A stretch of 64,000 nt of DNA from CAYXEN01 sp964464035 (lineage in GTDB: Bacteria; Krumholzibacteriota; Krumholzibacteriia; WVZY01): contig CAYXEN010000004.1 in the NCBI GenBank assembly GCA_964464035.1, positions 1 to 64,000 on the forward strand, written 5' to 3'. The position numbers and the translations under genes are program-made. Under the pieces are notes generated by a model that saw only the letters and a list, made by a program, of their open reading frames with translations, did not search any database and was not told where the DNA came from. Shown here in pieces: positions 59,533 to 64,000 of this stretch (the stretch's first letter is position 1; every line of letters begins with the position of its first letter).

Positions 59533-61521
59533 TCATTCTATGTATCCCAGCGTTTTCAACTGCTCCATCAATTGCTCGTCCGGGGTCTCACCTTCTTCGC
59601 GCGATACCGACCTCTCCCGCAGCAGCTCGAGCTCGTTCTCCAGCAGCTTCGCCATGCGCCTGCCTGCATCACCGGCCGTTGCGAAGATGTCGTGTTTGGC
59701 GCCGGGATCGGCCTTCAAATCGAAGAGCATCACCCTCTTCCTGTCACCCGCGATGCGGAACACGACAAGCATGGAGTCCATCACCGCCGAAGCAAGGAAA
59801 GAATGCCCGTCGTCGAACTGGCTGAAGGCGGTGAGACTGCGATCCGCCCCGCCCGGGGCAAGCTTGGAGGCGCGGCCCGGGATGAGCGGGAGCAACGATT
59901 CCCCCTCCCATGAATCGGGCGCCTCCAAGCCGCAAAGCTCGACAATGGTCGGAGCGACATCCACGGCATCTACCACTTCTTCGATCTTGACCGCCTTCCT
60001 TTCCTTCGGCGGAGGAACCAGGATAGCGGGAACGTGCAGGACCTCGGGAAAGAGCGTCTTGCCGTGCCCCCAGTTGCCGTGGTCGTAGAATTCCTCTCCG
60101 TGGTCCGCCGTGATGAAAAGATACGTATTGTCGAGCAGTCCCTTCCGCTCGAGATATGAATAAAGTTTCTTTACAACCTCGTCGACCGCCCTTATCTCGG
60201 ATCTGTACGCCTTCAGCACGTCCTCCCTCTTCGAGGGAATGTACAGGTTCAACTGGAAGGCCCGGTAGGGGTGGAGATAGTAGGGCGAATGAGGCTCTAT
60301 GTAGTGAACGTAGAGGAAAAAAGGCCTCTTGTCGGGTCGCTCGAGCTCGCGGAAGACCGTCTTGTTCAAGCGCGGCCCGTCGAAATAAGTCGTCGAATGT
60401 TCCGGTGAGAAGAACAAGACCTTGAAAACACGGAAGAAACCCAGCATCGACCGTATGAAGCGGAAACCGTTCATGTATTCGAGGTGAGGGAACCTGAACT
60501 TGTACGGCTCGGCGGCGTCGAACCTGTGGAAATTTCTCTCGAAACCGAAAGCATGATCCATCGTGAGCGCGTTGGACGTCACCATGACGGTCCGGTACCC
60601 GTGATCCTGGAGGATGCGCGGAAGAGATGCGACGTCCTCGGGGACCTTCGTCACCATCTTTCCCCCGCCGGCCGTCGTCCCCCCGGCCATGTTGTAGCAA
60701 CCGTGTTGAACCGGATACAGGGAAGTGAAAAAAGACGTGACCGACGGACTCGTGGCCGGGGCCGCCACGTAGTAACGATCGAAATAACAGCTCTTCCGCG
60801 ACAGCTCCCAGAGAAACGGCGCCGTTTCCGGCGAGAAGCTGTCGGAGCGCAGGCACTCTATCGCCACTACGACGATATTGGGCGAACCGGGAGGTGCAGG
60901 CACGGGATTCTCCGGCATGCGCTCCTTCGCCACTCTTCGCTGATCCTTCTCCGAGAACACTCCCAGCACGTTGATCTCGGGCCCCGCCAAGAGCGCGACC
61001 GCCAAGAATACCAGCATCGACAAGGCGGTGAGTCTCGGCCGGGGCAACCTGGAGATCTTGCCGGCGGCTCCCGAGCCGAGCCGGTCGAAGAGCAGGAGCA
61101 TGAAACCTTCCCCCAGCACGAGTGCGACCACGCCGATCGCCAACGGCAACAGGAAGAGGAACGATTTCAAGCTCAGGTAGGTGCCCAGTATGTGACGCTG
61201 CAACCACTTGACCGTCATCAAGAAGAGTGGGCCCGAAACGACCGCTCCCAAGGCCAGCGCCCTGCCGCCCGGTCGGCGTCGAAACAACCCACTCACAACC
61301 TTGAGCACTAAGAGGAAGACGAGGTAACAGAAGCCTATGAAGAGATAGAAAACCAGGGCGCTCGCCGCGAGCACAGCAAGTCCCTCCCAGTGGGAAGGCA
61401 GGAGCATCTCGGGGACCCGGAACAGGAGGATGGCGAAATCCGCCAACGCGAAACCGAGCACGCAGGCGACTATGGTCGCCGTCGCCGGCCTCCAGAACGA
61501 ATCGCCGGTGGATGGTTTCAT
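59533..61521 (-). CDS. Membrane-anchored sulfatase-like hydrolase/transferase (paralogue)
   Basis: 662 residues with about five N-terminal helices, then a sulfatase-like domain. Metal-site motifs are IVVVAIECLRSDSFS (where an Asp pair is usual, here Glu-Cys) and FITADHGEEFYDHGNWGHG. The nucleophile region is AAPATSPSVTSFFTSLYPVQHG, with Thr/Ser and no CxPxR. It ends QLKTLGYIE like the enzyme at 12673. ATG 61521 follows AGGGGGGAAAC and overlaps the upstream GT39 stop (ATGA). It could modify a lipid or glycan made by that neighbour. Confidence 0.8.
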   Translation of the reverse strand: MKPSTGDSFWRPATATIVACVLGFALADFAILLFRVPEMLLPSHWEGLAVLAASALVFYLFIGFCYLVFLLVLKVVSGLFRRRPGGRALALGAVVSGPLFLMTVKWLQRHILGTYLSLKSFLFLLPLAIGVVALVLGEGFMLLLFDRLGSGAAGKISRLPRPRLTALSMLVFLAVALLAGPEINVLGVFSEKDQRRVAKERMPENPVPAPPGSPNIVVVAIECLRSDSFSPETAPFLWELSRKSCYFDRYYVAAPATSPSVTSFFTSLYPVQHGCYNMAGGTTAGGGKMVTKVPEDVASLPRILQDHGYRTVMVTSNALTMDHAFGFERNFHRFDAAEPYKFRFPHLEYMNGFRFIRSMLGFFRVFKVLFFSPEHSTTYFDGPRLNKTVFRELERPDKRPFFLYVHYIEPHSPYYLHPYRAFQLNLYIPSKREDVLKAYRSEIRAVDEVVKKLYSYLERKGLLDNTYLFITADHGEEFYDHGNWGHGKTLFPEVLHVPAILVPPPKERKAVKIEEVVDAVDVAPTIVELCGLEAPDSWEGESLLPLIPGRASKLAPGGADRSLTAFSQFDDGHSFLASAVMDSMLVVFRIAGDRKRVMLFDLKADPGAKHDIFATAGDAGRRMAKLLENELELLRERSVSREEGETPDEQLMEQLKTLGYIE

Positions 61522-62831
61522 GTTTCCCCCCTGAGCCGATCGTTCTCCGCTCGACTTCCCCGCAAGCGCCTCCAAACCGATCCGATTCCCACCGCGGCGA
61601 ACAACGCGATGACCGGTTCGACCGGCAGCCTCGCGCGCAACGAACCGAAGAAGACGAGCGCAATGAGATTATGTACGACTACCACTCCGTAGAGAAGAAG
61701 CAAGTCTCTCCTGCGCTTCCAACTCGTGACGAGGCCGACCAGGAAAGCCGGAATCACGATTATTGCATAAATGAATCCAAGATCAAAGCCGGCCGCGAGC
61801 TTTCCCCAGAAACCGTCCTTGTTCCACCACCAACCGCTCTTGATCCCGCTCATCCCGGCATCGCTCCTGAGCCGCCAGAATCTCAGAAACTTCCTTGCGA
61901 CGAGCTCCGGCACCCGCCCCTTGTTGGCGAGCAGGAATTCCACGCCGAGTTTCCTCGCTTCCGTATCCCTCGTCGCTTCATCCAGGCCGCTGATCTCCCG
62001 CCACTCGGGAAGCATGTAGAAAGGAGCCACGCCGCCATGGTACTGGGGATACTCGAGCACGGCCTCGTTGTTCCCTTGGTAGAAAGTGATCCCGCCATGG
62101 GTGGTGAACGGAATCCATCGATCGAACACGCGATGGTTCCTGGCCAGCCAGGGGGACAGAGTGAAAAGGACCGCTCCCGCGAAGAGAAGCAGGCAAGCGG
62201 CCTTGCGCCAGGCTGTTTGCCCTCTTTGCATGACGATCCACGCGACGACGAAGCCGGCGAAGAGAAAACCTCCCGGCCGGGTCAAGCTGAGGACGCCGAT
62301 CAGTATGCCGGAAACGACTGCGCGCATGCCCGGACGATTCGGGGAGCCTTCCGCCCTCGCCAGGAAGATCAACAAAACAAGGAGAATACAAATATAGAGG
62401 TTCTCGGTGAGAAGGTATGAACTCGCGAAGACGAGAAAAGGATTCAGGGCGGCGAGAAGGGACGCCGCCTCCGCCGTCCTCCGATCGAAGAGCGACGCCG
62501 CAAGCACGTAGACCATCCAGACGATGAGGGTGCCGAGCAGAACTTGCACTATCCTTCCCACGGCCGGATCTCCGGCCGCTGCTAGATACCAGACCGAGAG
62601 GAAGAATGGATAGGAAGGGGGGCGCCTCGCCGTCACCTGCCCGTTGGCGAGGACATATCCCTCACCCGCGGCTATGTTGAGGGCGAGTGCGTGGTAATCG
62701 GCCTCGTCGCCCCGAGGGGGCGTTTGCAGCCCCACGACCAGCAGGCAGAAAAAAAGCCTCGAGAAAAAGGCGATAAGAACGATGGCAAGTATTATGCTTT
62801 TCCTCGGCAACGGTTTCTCCAGGCTCGACAT
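61518..62831 (-). CDS. GT39/ArnT-like membrane glycosyltransferase
   Basis: About 437 residues with about ten helices. The first loop contains PPRGDEADYHALALNIAAGEG (in part), the Asp-Glu pair of lipid-linked sugar transferases, then RRPPSYPFFLSVWY. It overlaps the sulfatase-like gene by four bases, so the two are translated together. ATG 62831 is chosen; a GTG at 62858 would start within eight bases of a TACAAT-like -10 box and is less likely. Confidence 0.82.
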   Translation of the reverse strand: MSSLEKPLPRKSIILAIVLIAFFSRLFFCLLVVGLQTPPRGDEADYHALALNIAAGEGYVLANGQVTARRPPSYPFFLSVWYLAAAGDPAVGRIVQVLLGTLIVWMVYVLAASLFDRRTAEAASLLAALNPFLVFASSYLLTENLYICILLVLLIFLARAEGSPNRPGMRAVVSGILIGVLSLTRPGGFLFAGFVVAWIVMQRGQTAWRKAACLLLFAGAVLFTLSPWLARNHRVFDRWIPFTTHGGITFYQGNNEAVLEYPQYHGGVAPFYMLPEWREISGLDEATRDTEARKLGVEFLLANKGRVPELVARKFLRFWRLRSDAGMSGIKSGWWWNKDGFWGKLAAGFDLGFIYAIIVIPAFLVGLVTSWKRRRDLLLLYGVVVVHNLIALVFFGSLRARLPVEPVIALFAAVGIGSVWRRLRGSRAENDRLRGET

Positions 62832-62875
62832 GATCGCGGAGGCGTATTTCGCGCTCACGACATTGTAACAACTTC

Positions 62876-62917
62876 GCCGCTAAAGCAAAAATCAATTTTC
62901 TTTGCTTTACAAGCGGC
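62876..62917. repeat. Long interrupted inverted repeat between divergent genes
   Basis: GCCGC + TAAAGCAAA (62876-62889) pairs with TTTGCTTTA (62901-62909) and, after a 3-base bulge, GCGGC (62913-62917): 14 of 14 positions pair. It is AT-rich in the inner part and sits between the GT39-like and metH genes; a palindrome CATTAATG (62929-62936) is next to it. It could be an operator or a hairpin. Confidence 0.5.
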
Positions 62918-62947
62918 TTTATATTAAGCATTAATGATTGCCCGATA

Positions 62948-62984
62948 CCCGCGGGGCGACACATTCTTCGCTCCCGGCTGCGGG
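62948..62984 (+). ncRNA. Putative hairpin leader of metH
   Basis: A 7-bp stem (GGGGCGA/TCGCTCC with one G-U) is nested inside a 5-bp stem (CCCGC/GCGGG) with a 5-base one-sided loop. A repeat TGCA...TGCA follows just before the start. I cannot match it to SAH, SAM or cobalamin riboswitch consensus from memory. Confidence 0.3.
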
Positions 62985-63003
62985 TGCAATAAACGTGCAA
63001 GGG

Positions 63004-64000
63004 ATGGAAACCGATTTCTTTCGTGAAATGAAAACTCAGAGCAGATTGATGGACATCCTGACCCGCCGCGTCTTCATTCTCGACGGCGCGATGGGAACCA
63101 ACATCCAGGCCCTCGGCCTCGGTTCAGGGGAGTACAAAGGCAAACTGGGGTGCAACGAGTACCTCAATCTGGTCAAGCCCGAAATAGTTCGAAACATCCA
63201 CAAGAGTTTCATCGAGGTTGGATGCATGGGCGTCGAGACGAACACGATGGGCGCCTCGAGGCTCAAGCTGCGCGAGTACTCCCTCGAAGACGAACTCGAA
63301 GACATAAACGTCCAAGCGGCCAAGCTGGCCCGCGAGGCGGCGGAGTCCCTCGAGCGCGACATAATCGTATTCGGTGCAATGGGCCCCACCGGCATGCTGC
63401 CCTCTTCCAACGACCCCGACTTGGGCGCCGTCACCTTCAGCGAGCTCGTCGTCGTCTTCGAAGAACAGGCCTCCGCCCTTCTCAAGGGTGGAGTCGACGC
63501 ACTGCTCATAGAGACCTCGCAGGACATTCTCGAAGTCAAAGCCTCGGTGAGGGGATGCAAGCTGGCGATAGGAGCATCGGGCAGAAACGTTCCGGTGATA
63601 GCCCAGATGAGCCTCGATTCCACGGGCAGGATGCTCATGGGAACGGACATCGGATCCGCCCTCGTCACCCTCGAAGGAATGGGCGTCGACGTGATAGGCA
63701 TAAACTGCAGCACCGGTCCGGACGAGATGCGGGACAGCGTTCGCTTTCTCTGCGAGCATTCACCCATGCCCGTCTCGAGCCTGCCCAACATGGGGATACC
63801 CCGGAACGCGGACGGAGTGCCCGTCTATCCTCTCGAACCGGAGGAATTCGCGCTCGCCATGGAGGAATTCGCGGGCAGGCTGGGAGTCGGCATAGTCGGA
63901 GGGTGTTGCGGCTCGACGCCGGAACACCTGAGGGCTCTCGTCGCAAGGATCGAGCATCTGCCCATCAAGAAACGACGGATCAAGAGACTCAGGGCCGTTT
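63004..64000 (+). CDS. metH: Methionine synthase MetH, homocysteine-binding domain (runs off window)
   Basis: About 332 N-terminal residues are present. The homocysteine S-methyltransferase domain is clear: LDGAMGTNIQALGLGSGEY, VETNTMGASRLKLREY, IGINCSTGPDEM and VGGCCGSTPEHL, whose Cys and Cys-Cys hold the zinc that activates homocysteine. The window ends at the linker to the folate-binding domain, so it could be a full cobalamin-dependent MetH or a shorter BHMT/MetF fusion. In-frame starts at 63004, 63028 and 63049 are possible and none has a good ribosome-binding site. Confidence 0.88.
   Translation, partial: METDFFREMKTQSRLMDILTRRVFILDGAMGTNIQALGLGSGEYKGKLGCNEYLNLVKPEIVRNIHKSFIEVGCMGVETNTMGASRLKLREYSLEDELEDINVQAAKLAREAAESLERDIIVFGAMGPTGMLPSSNDPDLGAVTFSELVVVFEEQASALLKGGVDALLIETSQDILEVKASVRGCKLAIGASGRNVPVIAQMSLDSTGRMLMGTDIGSALVTLEGMGVDVIGINCSTGPDEMRDSVRFLCEHSPMPVSSLPNMGIPRNADGVPVYPLEPEEFALAMEEFAGRLGVGIVGGCCGSTPEHLRALVARIEHLPIKKRRIKRLRAV

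Noticed and set aside
59744..61663. Minus-strand frame of 639 codons in another phase
   Set aside because: Out-of-frame shadow of the sulfatase-like gene; Arg/Gly-rich without family motifs.
62859..63003. Known SAH, SAM-II or cobalamin riboswitch before metH
   Set aside because: GCTAAA near 62879 recalls SAM-II, but the flanking stems and the G-rich binding elements do not fit, and the spacer is too short for a cobalamin riboswitch.

Overview
The window is about 58-60% GC by eye and reads as part of a scaffold from an uncultivated, diderm, probably didermal-FCB-like bacterium. The grounds are a TonB/ExbB/ExbD set, lipoproteins with clear lipoboxes, PorV/PorQ-like outer-membrane barrels, a secreted FlgD-Ig-like protein, a Bacteroidetes-style double beta-propeller and a multihaem cytochrome. 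A run of exactly 100 Ns (53256-53355) is the usual mark of a scaffold gap of unknown size. A candidate phylum related to Krumholzibacteriota, Eisenbacteria or Latescibacterota would fit, but that placement is inference. I see no tRNA, rRNA, CRISPR array, transposase, integrase or phage gene.

Layout. 1-1515 (minus): a truncated exported peptidase-MA-like protein and mnmA. 1573-10042 (minus): one apparent operon with a recognisable promoter and terminator, encoding a MalK-type ATPase, a methyltransferase, TonB-ExbB-ExbD, a DNRLRE-like lipoprotein, an outer-membrane barrel and two exported TPR proteins. 10170-15114: fmdB-like, lysine 6-aminotransferase, a small exported protein, a membrane alkaline-phosphatase-superfamily enzyme and divergent promoters. 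15115-16908 (plus): a lone PilB/GspE ATPase. 16981-33455 (minus): a long, conserved housekeeping block. In transcription order this is EF-G variant - yebC - ruvC - ruvA - ruvB - queA - tgt - yajC - def - fmt - PASTA protein - rpe, then ffh - rpsP - khpA - rimM - trmD - rplS - rnhB - yraN, followed by a small lipoprotein.

33530-50839: surface-glycan region with a YIP1 protein, three GT4 glycosyltransferases, an AsnB amidotransferase, a PDZ protein, an O-antigen ligase-like protein, a Wzz/GumC chain-length protein, a GT2 enzyme, a free-standing 14-blade propeller protein, a GT39-like enzyme and a large multi-pass protein carrying a frameshift. 50859-59466 (plus): DMT transporter overlapping a sirtuin, the gapped FlgD-Ig-like secreted protein, a PorV-like barrel, a second O-antigen ligase-like protein and a 19-haem cytochrome c fused to a cytochrome b domain. 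59533-62831 (minus): a second membrane sulfatase-like enzyme coupled to a second GT39-like protein. 63004 to the end (plus): the start of metH.

How the parts work together. The 1.6-10 kb operon looks like an envelope energisation or transport module. The 34-50 kb genes would build, set the length of and ligate a surface polysaccharide, though no flippase or outer-membrane exporter is inside the window. The housekeeping block follows the widely conserved gene orders for Holliday-junction resolution, queuosine, deformylation and SRP/ribosome biogenesis. Promoters resembling sigma-70 sites (TTGACA-17/18-TATAAT) can be read upstream of many units. TTG or GTG starts supported by well-spaced Shine-Dalgarno sequences are frequent, especially in translation genes.
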